Positions 1 through 6,916 of a stretch of 11,476 bases of DNA are shown here, piece by piece (positions within the stretch are counted from its first letter, which is position 1; each line of letters starts with the position of its first letter). The translations under genes and the position numbers were made by a program. Source of the DNA: an uncultured Collinsella sp. Lineage in GTDB: Bacteria; Actinomycetota; Coriobacteriia; Coriobacteriales; Coriobacteriaceae. The stretch is from assembly GCA_958429225.1 (NCBI GenBank), contig CAUAJB010000060.1:1-11476 (forward strand). Direction: 5' to 3'. The notes beneath the pieces are model-generated. The model made no database searches and was not told the origin of the DNA. It was given only the letters and a program-made list of their open reading frames with translations.

Positions 1-54
1 AGCACGCGGCTGTTAACCGCGCTGTTGTAGGTTCGAGTCCTACCCGGGGAGCCA
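1..54 (+). tRNA. tRNA-Asn (anticodon GTT), 5' truncated by window edge
   Basis: This is the 3' part of an asparagine tRNA, starting inside the D-arm. The anticodon stem CGCGG/CCGCG encloses the loop CTGTTAA with anticodon GTT at 12-14. The T-arm GTAGG-TTCGAGT-CCTAC, the 3' acceptor strand CCGGGGA, discriminator G and an encoded CCA follow. Its 54 bases are identical to bases 109-162 of the complete copy downstream, so it is a tandem duplicate. The missing 5' part lies outside the window. Confidence 0.93.
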
Positions 55-87
55 GAATTCTCCAGCCCTTTCCGTTGGGCTTTAAAT
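55..87 (+). other. tRNA-tRNA spacer with small stem-loop
   Basis: The 33-bp spacer between the two tRNA-Asn genes holds an AGCCC (64-68) / GGGCT (77-81) stem with an 8-base loop, followed by TTAAAT. The stem is too short and the T-run too weak for a confident terminator. It more likely lies within a co-transcribed tRNA precursor. Confidence 0.35.
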
Positions 88-162
88 TCCTCGGTAGCTC
101 AATGGTAGAGCACGCGGCTGTTAACCGCGCTGTTGTAGGTTCGAGTCCTACCCGGGGAGCCA
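88..162 (+). tRNA. tRNA-Asn (anticodon GTT), complete
   Basis: A full 75-nt asparagine tRNA including an encoded CCA. The acceptor stem TCCTCGG pairs with CCGGGGA (one U-G pair). The D-arm is GCTC...GAGC, and the anticodon stem CGCGG/CCGCG has loop CTGTTAA giving anticodon GTT. A 5-nt variable region, T-arm GTAGG/CCTAC with loop TTCGAGT and discriminator G complete the cloverleaf. It decodes AAC/AAU. It is the second of a tandem pair and is followed 6 nt later by a strong intrinsic terminator, so the pair probably forms one transcript. Confidence 0.97.
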
Positions 163-168
163 GGTTGT

Positions 169-198
169 AAAACCCGTCGCTTATGCGGCGGGTTTTTT
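169..198 (+). terminator. Rho-independent terminator of the tRNA-Asn pair
   Basis: The stem CCCGTCGC (173-180) pairs with GCGGCGGG (185-192) around a TTAT tetraloop, with one T-G pair. Flanking A's (169-172) pair into the T-run, which continues as TTTTTT (193-198). It ends the tRNA transcript and insulates it from the protein operon that starts about 160 bp later. Confidence 0.9.
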
Positions 199-356
199 CA
201 TGCCGCGATCGCCGTTCGCGAACGTTACCGTATCAACATTTCGTGTCGAGGATGTAATCCCGCGACCCACCACCTCAACATGGCGCGGTCGTTGTAAAAT
301 ATTGCAATGATTGCTCCCACGAGATGGTGCCGCGAGCACCAGATAAGGAGATTCTT
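199..356 (+). promoter_or_regulatory. Gap upstream of the Asp23-family gene; possible promoter and leader hairpin
   Basis: This non-coding gap should hold the promoter for the downstream operon, because a terminator precedes it. The best -10-like hexamer is TAAAAT at 295-300, but no good -35 box lies 16-18 bp upstream, so the assignment is weak. Two adjacent short palindromes, GCGATCGC (205-212) and CGTTCGCGAACG (213-224), lie just after the terminator. A 6-bp hairpin TGGTGC/GCACCA (325-341, loop CGCGA) stands four bases before the Shine-Dalgarno AAGGAG (345-350). Confidence 0.35.
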
Positions 357-713
357 GTGTCTGAGACCATTAACGGCAGCCTGAGCGTCTCGAATGACGT
401 TATTGCCGATATTGCCGGTTATGCCGCGATGACGTGCTATGGCGTCGTCGGTATGGCTGAGCAGCTCCAGGGCGCCGAGAGCGTGCGCCTGCTTGCCGGT
501 CAGCGCCTCCGCAAGGGCGTGCTTGTCTCCGCCGACGAGAACGGCCTTACGGTCGATCTTCACGTCGTGCTCGAGAACGGCGTCAACATGAAGTCCGTCT
601 GCCACAATCTTTCGAGCTCCGTTGCCTTCACTCTGCAGGAGATCGCCCAGATCGATCCCGCCAGCCTTAAGATCGGCATCCACATCGACGCGCTCAAGAG
701 CCGTCTGAACTAG
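357..713 (+). CDS. Asp23/Gls24 family envelope-stress protein (YloU-like)
   Basis: An Asp23 (DUF322) family protein of 118 residues, close to the usual family length. The N-terminal segment (residues 7-40) has the family pattern of a beta-strand followed by an Ala-rich helix, reading G-x-L-x-V-S-N-D-V-I-A-x-I-A-G-x-A-A, then a GV-x-GM turn at 29-33. Strands around 54-72 and 104-110 complete the small alpha/beta fold. There is no signal peptide or membrane segment. Known members in Gram-positives are cytosolic or membrane-anchored by partners and are linked to alkaline or envelope stress; the role here is not visible in the sequence. I chose the GTG at 357 because AAGGAG (345-350) lies 6 nt upstream. 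An in-frame ATG at 324 would put that ribosome site inside the gene. It lies 27 bp upstream of a FakA-like gene, the same pairing as yloU-yloV in Bacillus. Confidence 0.85.
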   Translation: MSETINGSLSVSNDVIADIAGYAAMTCYGVVGMAEQLQGAESVRLLAGQRLRKGVLVSADENGLTVDLHVVLENGVNMKSVCHNLSSSVAFTLQEIAQIDPASLKIGIHIDALKSRLN

Positions 714-740
714 CATCCGAAAACGGAGATTCAAATACCC

Positions 741-2402
741 ATGATTGCAAAGACCATTCGCACCTGTTTTCCGATCGCTGCGGCTGCCGTTTCCGACAAG
801 GCCGAGGAGATCAACAAACTCAACGTCTTCCCCGTACCCGACGGCGACACCGGTACCAACATGTCGCTCACGCTCGCTTCGGTGACCAAGGAGCTCTCCG
901 CCCTTCCTGCCGACGCCGACATGGAAGCCATCGCCGGCGCCATCACCCACGGCTCCCTGATGGGTGCCCGCGGCAACTCCGGTGTCATCACCTCGCAGAT
1001 CCTGCGCGGTGTGGCCGAGGGTCTCGTCTCTGCCGATGAGCCCATCACGTCCGCCAACATCGCCTATGCGTTCCGTCGTGCCGTCAAGGTCGCCTTCCAG
1101 GCCGTCCGCAAGCCCATCGAGGGCACGATCCTCACGGTGCTGCGCGATGTCTCGACCAAGGCCGACGAGTGCGAAAAGAAGAAGTTCTCGGCCGAGGACG
1201 CGCTCGATGCCATCGTTGTCGAGGCCTATCAGTCTGTCGCCCGCACGCCCGACCTGCTGCCCGTTCTGAAGGAGAACGGCGTGGTCGACTCCGGCGCCTT
1301 TGGCTTTGCCATCTTCCTGGAGAACTTTGTTGCCGCTGCGCTCGGCCGCAGCACCGTTGTCGAGGATTTCTCCGCCACGTTTGATTCCGCTGGCTCTGCC
1401 CGCGACGCGGCCCTTGGTCGCGTTGAGATCGAGGCCAACGACGACTGGGAGGGCTCGGAGTTCCGCTACTGCAACGAGTTCCTCTTTAAGGCCGACGCTC
1501 CGTTTGACGAGGACGAGTGCCTTAAGTTCCTGGGCTCCATGGGCGACTGCGAGCTGCTCGTGGGTGCCTACCCCGACTACAAGATTCATGTGCACTCCAA
1601 CACCCCCAACCTGGTGCTCGAGCACATGCTGCAGCTCGGTCAGATCTATGAGGTCTTTATCCACAACATGGAGATGGAGGCCCACGACCGTACCGCCAAG
1701 ATCCACGAGGACCAGGAGAAGGCCGCTGAGCCCGCGAAGGCCCTGGGCTTTGTCGCCGTTGCCGCTGGGCCCGGCGAGGCAGACATCCTCAAGTCCCTCG
1801 GCGTCGACGTGATCGTGTCGGGTGGTCAGACCATGAACCCCTCGACCGCCGACCTGCTGGGCGCCGTTGACCAGGTCAACGCGACCTCGGTCATCATTCT
1901 GCCCAACAACGGCAACATCCGCATGGCTGCCGAGGCCGCTGCCTCAGCCTGCACCGACAAGAAGGTCGCCGTCGTTCCCACCAAGACCGTTCCCCAGGCG
2001 TTTTCCGCGCTGTTCGCCGTCCTGCCCGATTCCGAGCTCGAGGACGCCGTCGCCGCTATGGTCGACGCCATCAGCGAGGTTCGCGATGGCGAGGTCACCC
2101 GCGCCGTGCGCGACTCCAGCGCCTCCGACGGCTCGCCGATTCACTCCGGTGACGTCATGGGCATCATTGCCGGCTCCATCGATGTGGTCGGCTCCGACGT
2201 GAAACAGGTCACGCTCGATTGCATCAACCGCATGCAGGAGGAAGAGGAGGGTGACGCGCTGACGATTCTGGCCGGCGAGGAGCTGTCCGATGAGGCCTTC
2301 CAGGAGATTGTCGACGCTATCGAGGAGGCTCAGCCCGATTTGGAGATCGACGCCCATCGTGGCGAGCAGCCGCTCTATCCCGTGATCTTCTCGATCGAGT
2401 AG
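741..2402 (+). CDS. fakA: DAK-domain fatty acid kinase subunit (FakA/YloV-like)
   Basis: FakA-type kinases phosphorylate a fatty acid held by a FakB (DegV-family) partner, giving acyl-phosphate for phospholipid synthesis. The 553-residue protein shows the full three-part layout. An N-terminal DhaL-like nucleotide domain (about 1-200) carries NVFPVPDGDTGTN (28-40, with likely Mg-binding Asp34 and Asp36), GARGNSG (75-81) and DSGAFGF (183-189). A middle domain has YCNEF (243-247) and HVHSNTP (283-289); Cys244, His283 and His285 match the spacing of the zinc site I recall from S. aureus FakA. The C-terminal domain begins near 335 and contains GGQTMNPST (361-369) and LPNNGNI (387-393). The start at 741 fits the family N-terminus. 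Its nearest Shine-Dalgarno (GGAG, 725-728) is rather far, 12 nt upstream. No fakB lies in the window. The neighbourhood (Asp23 before, recG after) matches Firmicute yloU-yloV-recG clusters. Confidence 0.88.
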   Translation: MIAKTIRTCFPIAAAAVSDKAEEINKLNVFPVPDGDTGTNMSLTLASVTKELSALPADADMEAIAGAITHGSLMGARGNSGVITSQILRGVAEGLVSADEPITSANIAYAFRRAVKVAFQAVRKPIEGTILTVLRDVSTKADECEKKKFSAEDALDAIVVEAYQSVARTPDLLPVLKENGVVDSGAFGFAIFLENFVAAALGRSTVVEDFSATFDSAGSARDAALGRVEIEANDDWEGSEFRYCNEFLFKADAPFDEDECLKFLGSMGDCELLVGAYPDYKIHVHSNTPNLVLEHMLQLGQIYEVFIHNMEMEAHDRTAKIHEDQEKAAEPAKALGFVAVAAGPGEADILKSLGVDVIVSGGQTMNPSTADLLGAVDQVNATSVIILPNNGNIRMAAEAAASACTDKKVAVVPTKTVPQAFSALFAVLPDSELEDAVAAMVDAISEVRDGEVTRAVRDSSASDGSPIHSGDVMGIIAGSIDVVGSDVKQVTLDCINRMQEEEEGDALTILAGEELSDEAFQEIVDAIEEAQPDLEIDAHRGEQPLYPVIFSIE

Positions 2403-2411
2403 GCTCTGCCT

Positions 2412-4589
2412 ATGTCCGAGCTGTGCTCCGTGCCGCGCGTCTCGGAGCGCTTTGCCCAGAGCAATGCGCTCGACGAGGATATCGCGCGACTCAAATATGT
2501 TTCGGGTAAACGTGAGGAGGCCCTTCGCCGTCTGGGAATTCGGACGGTGGGGGACCTCCTTCTCCATATCCCTCATCGATACCTCGACTTTACCCGTTCT
2601 TGGTCTATCGAGATGGCGCCCATCGGTACCGTGTGCACCATCATCGCCACGGTCGACCGTATCGTCCAAAAGCAGCCGCGTCCGCGCATGCAGGTGACCG
2701 AGGTCTCACTCGTTGATGAGACGGGCGTGCTGCAGGTCGCCTTTTTCCGCCAGCCCTGGATTGCCCAGCAGCTTAAGCAGGGCGACCGCCTGGCCGTGAT
2801 GGGTAAGGTTGAGTTTGCCTACGGTTTTAAGCGGATGGCCTCGCCGCACTTTGAAAAGCTCGAGGACGGGCGTGCCGCAGGCACCATCCTGCCGGTTCAT
2901 TACGTGAGTGATGGCGTGAGCCAGGCGTGGATGCGCCGCATCGTAAGCGGCGCGCTCGAGGTCGTCGGCAATCCCTTTGATCCTGTTCCGGCTCCGCTGC
3001 GCGTTAAGCGTCGCCTGATGAGCAATGCTCGTGCGCTTCGATCGATCCACTTTCCCTCGAGCATGGCTGAGCGCGATATCGCTCGCCGTCGCCTTGCTTA
3101 TGAGGAGTGCCTTTACCTTCAGCTGGCGCTGCGCCTGCGCAACGATGGCGGCCTGGTCGATGTGGTGCCCTATGCCCACACCGCGGGCGAGCACCTGGTC
3201 GCGCTCAGGGAAGCCCTGCCGTTTTCGCTGAGCGAAGAGCAGGAGGCCGCGTTCCAGGATATCCTGCGCGATATGTGCGATGGCGGGCGCGTGATGAACC
3301 GCCTGCTGCTGGGCGATGTCGGTACCGGTAAGACCGCCGTTGCCGCCTGCGCGCTGGCTGTGGCTGCCGATAGCGGCACGCAGGCCTGTGTTATGGCGCC
3401 CACGGGCGTGCTGGCGCGCCAATATGCCGATAAGACCGGCCCTCTGCTCTCGCAGGCCGGCATGTCCTGGGCGCTTCTGACGGGTGCCACGCCGGCGGCC
3501 GAGCGCGAGCGGATCCATGCCCAGCTGGAATCGGGCGAGCTCGACGTCCTCTTTGGTACCCATGCGGTGCTTTCGGACAATGTCACATTCAAGCATCTGT
3601 CGCTTGTCGTCATCGACGAGCAGCACCGGTTTGGCGTCGGCCAACGCAACGCCCTGCGCGCGAAGGGCCCCGGTGCCGATCTGCTCGTTATGACGGCAAC
3701 GCCCATCCCACGTACGCTGGCGCTTTCGGTCTACGGCGATCTGGACACGAGTATCATCCGCCATCGGCCCGTCCCTGGCGCTGGCGTGACGACACGTGTG
3801 CTCACCGAGTCGAGCCGCGACCTCGCCTATGGCGCCATCCGCGAGGCGCATGAAAAGGGTCAGCAGGCCTACGTGATTTGCCCGCTCGTGGAGCCGAGTG
3901 ACTCGGCCGATGAGTTGGAGGACGTGCCCGGTATCGCCCGCGACGACGAGGGCCGCGTGACGGTCCCCGTGCCGCTGCACGATACGGCGACCGAGCTCGA
4001 TCGCCTGCGTCTGGCGTTGCCTGGTCTTGCCATCGAGCGCCTTCACGGCCGTATGCCAGCGGGGGAGAAGGACCAGGTTATCGATGCCTTTAAGCGTGGC
4101 GAGATCGACGTGCTCGTCTCGACTACGGTGGTCGAGGTGGGCGTCGACGTGCCTAACGCCACCGTCATGGTCATCGAGAACGGCGAGCGCTTTGGTTTGG
4201 CTGCCCTGCACCAGCTGCGCGGTCGCGTGGGCCGTGGCAGCGTGTCGGGTACGTGCCTGGTCATGACGCACTCCAAGGGCAACGGCGGCGCATCGGCGGC
4301 GCAAGACCGTCTCCAGTCGCTCGAAAAAACCTCGGACGGCTTTACGCTCGCCCAGATGGACCTGCGTCTGCGTCACGAGGGCGAAATCCTAGGGTACCGC
4401 CAGCATGGCGGTGTGACCCTGCGCTTCGTCGACCTGGATGCCGACGAGGAGCTGATCGAGTGGGCCCATTTGGACGCGGTCGAGCTCTTGCGGTATGCTT
4501 GCACTCTTGACTCCGTGGCGACTCGCCCCCTGCGCGATGCGGTTGCCATGCGATATCGACACATTTTTAAGGAGGTCAGCGGAGGATGA
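2412..4589 (+). CDS. recG: ATP-dependent DNA helicase RecG
   Basis: RecG remodels stalled replication forks and Holliday junctions. This 725-residue protein has an N-terminal wedge/OB region (about 25-230) with the LGIRTVGDLLLHIPHRY helix-hairpin-like start. The superfamily 2 helicase core follows: Walker A GDVGTGKT (301-308), DEQH box (402-405) running into RFGVGQR, motif III TATPIPRTLA (428-437), motif V STTVVEVGVDVPNA (570-583) and motif VI QLRGRVGRG (601-609). The C-terminal translocation region reads RHEGEILGYRQHGG (654-667) where many RecGs have RGPGE-LG-RQ-G. From memory this resembles the actinobacterial form. Residues about 497-525 form an acidic insertion of roughly 20 residues compared with E. 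coli RecG. The start is 9 nt after the fakA stop with only a weak AGG upstream, suggesting coupled translation. The stop overlaps the rsmD start by 4 bases. Confidence 0.97.
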   Translation: MSELCSVPRVSERFAQSNALDEDIARLKYVSGKREEALRRLGIRTVGDLLLHIPHRYLDFTRSWSIEMAPIGTVCTIIATVDRIVQKQPRPRMQVTEVSLVDETGVLQVAFFRQPWIAQQLKQGDRLAVMGKVEFAYGFKRMASPHFEKLEDGRAAGTILPVHYVSDGVSQAWMRRIVSGALEVVGNPFDPVPAPLRVKRRLMSNARALRSIHFPSSMAERDIARRRLAYEECLYLQLALRLRNDGGLVDVVPYAHTAGEHLVALREALPFSLSEEQEAAFQDILRDMCDGGRVMNRLLLGDVGTGKTAVAACALAVAADSGTQACVMAPTGVLARQYADKTGPLLSQAGMSWALLTGATPAAERERIHAQLESGELDVLFGTHAVLSDNVTFKHLSLVVIDEQHRFGVGQRNALRAKGPGADLLVMTATPIPRTLALSVYGDLDTSIIRHRPVPGAGVTTRVLTESSRDLAYGAIREAHEKGQQAYVICPLVEPSDSADELEDVPGIARDDEGRVTVPVPLHDTATELDRLRLALPGLAIERLHGRMPAGEKDQVIDAFKRGEIDVLVSTTVVEVGVDVPNATVMVIENGERFGLAALHQLRGRVGRGSVSGTCLVMTHSKGNGGASAAQDRLQSLEKTSDGFTLAQMDLRLRHEGEILGYRQHGGVTLRFVDLDADEELIEWAHLDAVELLRYACTLDSVATRPLRDAVAMRYRHIFKEVSGG

Positions 4590-5242
4590 GAATCATCGGC
4601 GGCGAATGGCGCGGTCGTAAGATCGAGGAGCCCCGTGGTCGCGATGTCACCCGCCCCACGACTGATCGCGTACGCGAGGCGTGCGCATCTATGGTCATGT
4701 CGGTATTCGACTTCGATCTGGACGTGGTCCGCGTGCTGGACGCCTTTGGCGGCTCCGGTGCCTTAGGGTTAGAGATGCTCTCTCGTGGGGCCCGCTCGCT
4801 CACGACGTTTGAGATCGATCGCAACGCCGCGCGGCTCATTACCAAGAATATCGAGTCGCTCTGCCGCGACCGTGCGCGTTGGCGCGTGGTCACGGGCGAC
4901 ATGCTGGCGAGTGCTTCGCGCGGTCGTGTACCGGGCGGCCCCTTTGATCTGGTCCTGCTCGACCCGCCCTATGCTTTTGGTGCCGAGCCGGTCGAGGAAC
5001 TGCTGCAGAACCTGGCTCAGCAGGGTTTACTTGCACCTGGCGCTTACGCCTTGTTTGAGCATGCCGCTGCCGATGCGGGCGCGCATCCGGCAGGCTTTGA
5101 GACTGTACGTGAGAAGCGCTACGGCATTACCTCGGTCGACCTGCTTCGTTGGGTCGGCGATAACGATGGCGAGGGCGATAACGCCGGCACCGATGCTGAC
5201 AACAACGATGCCACGACGTTTCAGGAGGATGCTCATGAGTGA
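4586..5242 (+). CDS. rsmD: 16S rRNA (guanine966-N2)-methyltransferase RsmD
   Basis: RsmD methylates the N2 of G966 in 16S rRNA during small-subunit assembly, using S-adenosylmethionine. The sequence begins MRIIGGEWRGRKI, a family hallmark, followed by RPTTDRVREA (23-32). The SAM-binding motif I is VLDAFGGSGALGLEMLSRGA (50-69) and the catalytic motif IV is LLDPPYAFG (124-132). The ATG overlaps the recG stop (ATGA), with AAGGAGGT at 4569-4576 giving a strong ribosome site. The family core ends near residue 190. The remaining 28 residues (191-218) are a low-complexity acidic tail rich in Asp, Asn and Gly, built partly from a 6-residue unit (GDNDGE, GDNAGT). The tail DNA carries the coaD ribosome site and overlaps the coaD start by 8 bases. 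Confidence 0.95.
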   Translation: MRIIGGEWRGRKIEEPRGRDVTRPTTDRVREACASMVMSVFDFDLDVVRVLDAFGGSGALGLEMLSRGARSLTTFEIDRNAARLITKNIESLCRDRARWRVVTGDMLASASRGRVPGGPFDLVLLDPPYAFGAEPVEELLQNLAQQGLLAPGAYALFEHAAADAGAHPAGFETVREKRYGITSVDLLRWVGDNDGEGDNAGTDADNNDATTFQEDAHE

Positions 5243-5732
5243 CACCATTAACCGCGTGATCGTCCCGGGCACCTTTGATCCCATCACGTTTGGCCATATC
5301 GATGTGATCCGCCGCGCCCGCCGCATCTTTCCCAGCGTGATCGTCGCTGTTGCCGAGTCGCAGGGTAAAAACGGTGTGGGCACCACGTTTACGCTCGATG
5401 AGCGCGTGGCGCTGGCCCGCGAGGCGCTCGGTGATATCGACGGCGTCGAGGTCCTGCCCTTTACCGGCCTCTTGGTCGACTTCGCTCGTGAGCAGGGGGC
5501 GGGGGCCGTGGTCAAGGGCCTGCGCGCCATGACCGACTTTGAGTACGAGCTGCAGCAGGCCGACCTCAACTATCGCTTGGATAACGAGCTGGAGTCCATC
5601 TTTGTCATGAGCGCGCCGCAGTACGGCTATATCTCAAGCTCGGTCGTTCGCCAGATCGCCTCGCTCGGTAGTGACGTATCGACGTTTGTCCCGCCCAACG
5701 TGGTCGAAGCGCTCAAACATCGCTTTTCGTGA
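5235..5732 (+). CDS. coaD: Phosphopantetheine adenylyltransferase CoaD
   Basis: CoaD transfers AMP from ATP to 4'-phosphopantetheine, giving dephospho-CoA, the penultimate step of CoA synthesis. The 165-residue protein is of normal length. It has the nucleotidyltransferase T/HxGH signature as PGTFDPITFGH (11-21), Lys45 in the substrate loop, KGLRAMTDFEYE (94-105) and the ISSSVVR nucleotide-binding motif (133-139). The ATG at 5235 has AGGAGG at 5223-5228 with 6-nt spacing and gives the canonical N-terminus. The open frame extends much further upstream, but only as a shadow of rsmD. The rsmD-coaD pair is conserved in many bacteria. The gene is probably co-transcribed with recG and rsmD. CoA made here also feeds the 4'-phosphopantetheine arm of the ACP encoded 2.6 kb downstream. 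Confidence 0.97.
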   Translation: MSDTINRVIVPGTFDPITFGHIDVIRRARRIFPSVIVAVAESQGKNGVGTTFTLDERVALAREALGDIDGVEVLPFTGLLVDFAREQGAGAVVKGLRAMTDFEYELQQADLNYRLDNELESIFVMSAPQYGYISSSVVRQIASLGSDVSTFVPPNVVEALKHRFS

Positions 5733-5756
5733 CGTTTCTTATTGCCTGGTGGCATG

Positions 5757-5765
5757 TGGTAAACT
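5757..5765 (+). promoter_or_regulatory. Putative extended -10 element upstream of the SepIVA-like gene
   Basis: TGGTAAACT fits the extended -10 pattern TGnTAnnnT and lies in the 68-bp gap after coaD, 35 bp before the next start codon. A TTGCCT at 5742-5747 is only 12 bp upstream, too close for a standard -35, so recognition would rest on the extended -10. A very similar string (TGGTAGTAT) precedes rpmF. Confidence 0.42.
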
Positions 5766-5800
5766 AGCACGATGATATGTTACCTATGAAAGGAGACCGG

Positions 5801-6298
5801 ATGCCGGGCGAGAATTTTCCTGGCGATAGGATCGTCAGCTTGGTCGATGAGCTCGAAGGGCTGATCGAGGAAGCCAAGCCGCCTTTCGGCAAGAACGCTC
5901 AGTTCAAGGTCATCGACGCCGACGTGTTCTTCAACATCCTCGACGAGATCCGCATGAGCTATCCCGAGGAGTGGCAGAAGTCCCGCCGTATCCTTAAGGA
6001 GCGCGAGGAGCTTATGGCTTCCGCCGCCGCCCAGGCCGATTCCATTATCGCCGACGCTCAGCAGCAGGCCCTAACCATTGCCGGTGAGCAGGAGATCGTC
6101 CGCCTTGCGCAGCAGCAGGCCGACGACATCCGCGATCGTGCCCAGCAGTACGAGCGCGAGACGCGTTATGCTGCCGAGGACTACGCAGAGCAGGTCTTTA
6201 CGCACCTGGAGGAGAACCTCAAGAGCCTGACCGGCACCGTTACCCGTTGCCGTCAGCAGCTCAACGAGGGTGCCGCCCAGCAGAATGGTCAGTGGTAA
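5801..6298 (+). CDS. SepIVA/DivIVA-like coiled-coil protein (F0F1 subunit-B-like annotation)
   Basis: A 165-residue soluble protein without signal peptide or membrane segment. A short N-terminal region (11-60) carries LVDELEGLIEEA and a VIDADVFFNILDEIRMSYPEEW segment. A long charged helix (60-130) follows, full of A-x-x-QAD/ADxI repeats typical of coiled coils. A C-terminal helix (126-154) reads AEDYAEQVFTHLEENL...RCRQQL. From memory both ends align with mycobacterial SepIVA (Rv2927c, MSMEG_2416), a septal regulator of envelope growth, but the central coil here is shorter (about 245 residues in Rv2927c). Position supports this: in mycobacteria that gene also lies beside the DUF177 gene and near rnc and smc. 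Such proteins are often mislabelled as ATP synthase subunit B. The start at 5801 is set by AAAGGAG (5789-5795). Earlier in-frame ATGs at 5777 and 5786 precede the ribosome site. The stop overlaps the next start by one base. Confidence 0.75.
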   Translation: MPGENFPGDRIVSLVDELEGLIEEAKPPFGKNAQFKVIDADVFFNILDEIRMSYPEEWQKSRRILKEREELMASAAAQADSIIADAQQQALTIAGEQEIVRLAQQQADDIRDRAQQYERETRYAAEDYAEQVFTHLEENLKSLTGTVTRCRQQLNEGAAQQNGQW

Positions 6299-6852
6299 TG
6301 GCTGAGTTCCCGAGCGTTACCGTCGATCTTTCCGAGCAGCTCGAGTTTCCTGGAGATTCGTATCCGCTGACCGGTAAGGTCGATGTCGCCACCTACACGG
6401 TGGGCGAGAAGGAGTACCAGCTGCAGGACGGCATCGACTACGACGTTGTCTTTACCAATGCCGGTACCGGTGTCTTGCTTACGGGCATGGTCCGCGCGCA
6501 CGCCACCGGCGAGTGCGACCGTTGCCTGGAGCCCGCCTCGTTTGATATCGCCGGCGAGATCGAGGAGTTCTACCTCTTTGAGGAGCCCGAGGATCCCGAG
6601 GCCTACGAGGACGGCTACGAGCTCCTGGGTGAGGACCGTATTGTCGATCTGGGCGAGCCCATCAATGACGCGGTCGTTATGGACACGCCGTTTGTGGTGC
6701 TCTGCAAGCCCGATTGTCGCGGTCTGTGCCCCACTTGCGGTTGCAATCTTAACGTGGAGCAATGTGATTGTGCTGCCCAAGCCGAGGCCGAATGGGCCGA
6801 AGCTACGGAAAATCCATTTGCAGCATTGAAGAATCTCAAGCTTGATGAGTAA
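6298..6852 (+). CDS. DUF177/YceD family protein (23S rRNA accumulation)
   Basis: A DUF177 (YceD) family protein of 184 residues; members are linked to 23S rRNA accumulation and are commonly encoded directly before rpmF, as here. The visible parts are the central GECDRCLEP motif (71-79), an acidic EEF...EEPEDPEAYEDGYELL stretch (89-110), the conserved V/IDLGEPINDAVVMDTP segment (116-131) and a C-terminal cysteine cluster. The cluster cysteines are at 136, 140, 144, 147, 149, 156 and 158, in the context C-x3-C-RGLCPTCG-CNLN-x3-C-x-C, which probably binds zinc. The start ATG overlaps the upstream stop (TAATG) and has no good Shine-Dalgarno, so translation is probably coupled to the SepIVA-like gene. 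A further-upstream in-frame start would overlap the neighbour by about 50 bp and lacks support. Confidence 0.9.
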   Translation: MAEFPSVTVDLSEQLEFPGDSYPLTGKVDVATYTVGEKEYQLQDGIDYDVVFTNAGTGVLLTGMVRAHATGECDRCLEPASFDIAGEIEEFYLFEEPEDPEAYEDGYELLGEDRIVDLGEPINDAVVMDTPFVVLCKPDCRGLCPTCGCNLNVEQCDCAAQAEAEWAEATENPFAALKNLKLDE

Positions 6853-6857
6853 AACTG

Positions 6858-6866
6858 TGGTAGTAT
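6858..6866 (+). promoter_or_regulatory. Putative extended -10 element upstream of rpmF
   Basis: TGGTAGTAT matches TGnTAnnnT and starts 6 bases after the DUF177 stop, 51 bp before the rpmF start. TTGATG at 6842-6847 is 13 bp upstream, short for a -35 box. It would give rpmF a start of its own besides read-through from the upstream genes. Confidence 0.42.
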
Positions 6867-6916
6867 CGCTACTTGCGCGTAATCGCCACACTGGATAGTT
6901 CATAAGGAAGGTCACT

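Noticed and set aside
1..162. tRNA-Asn tandem repeat as attachment-site duplication from an integrated element
   Set aside because: The 108-bp period leaves only a 33-bp spacer, with no integrase or cargo between the copies, so simple gene duplication is the better reading.
205..224. Adjacent palindromes GCGATCGC and CGTTCGCGAACG considered as operator or LexA box
   Set aside because: The order of half-sites is reversed relative to a GAAC-N4-GTTC type SOS box. Short CG-rich palindromes are frequent in this base composition. Kept only as a note in the gap description.
225..1706. A 493-codon open frame on the minus strand opposite the Asp23 and fakA genes
   Set aside because: It lies antisense to two well-recognised genes. 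High-GC codon bias leaves the opposite frame free of stops. Its translation is rich in Gly/Leu/Asp/Arg with no family motif.
2706..4376. A 556-codon minus-strand open frame opposite recG
   Set aside because: It is a mirror frame of recG; the plus frame has every helicase motif. The minus-strand translation is His/Arg/Gln-rich and resembles no protein.
4785..5234. An upstream extension of coaD giving a 315-residue protein
   Set aside because: The extra 150 residues overlap rsmD in another frame and look like shadow translation. ATG 5235 has a good ribosome site and yields the exact family N-terminus.
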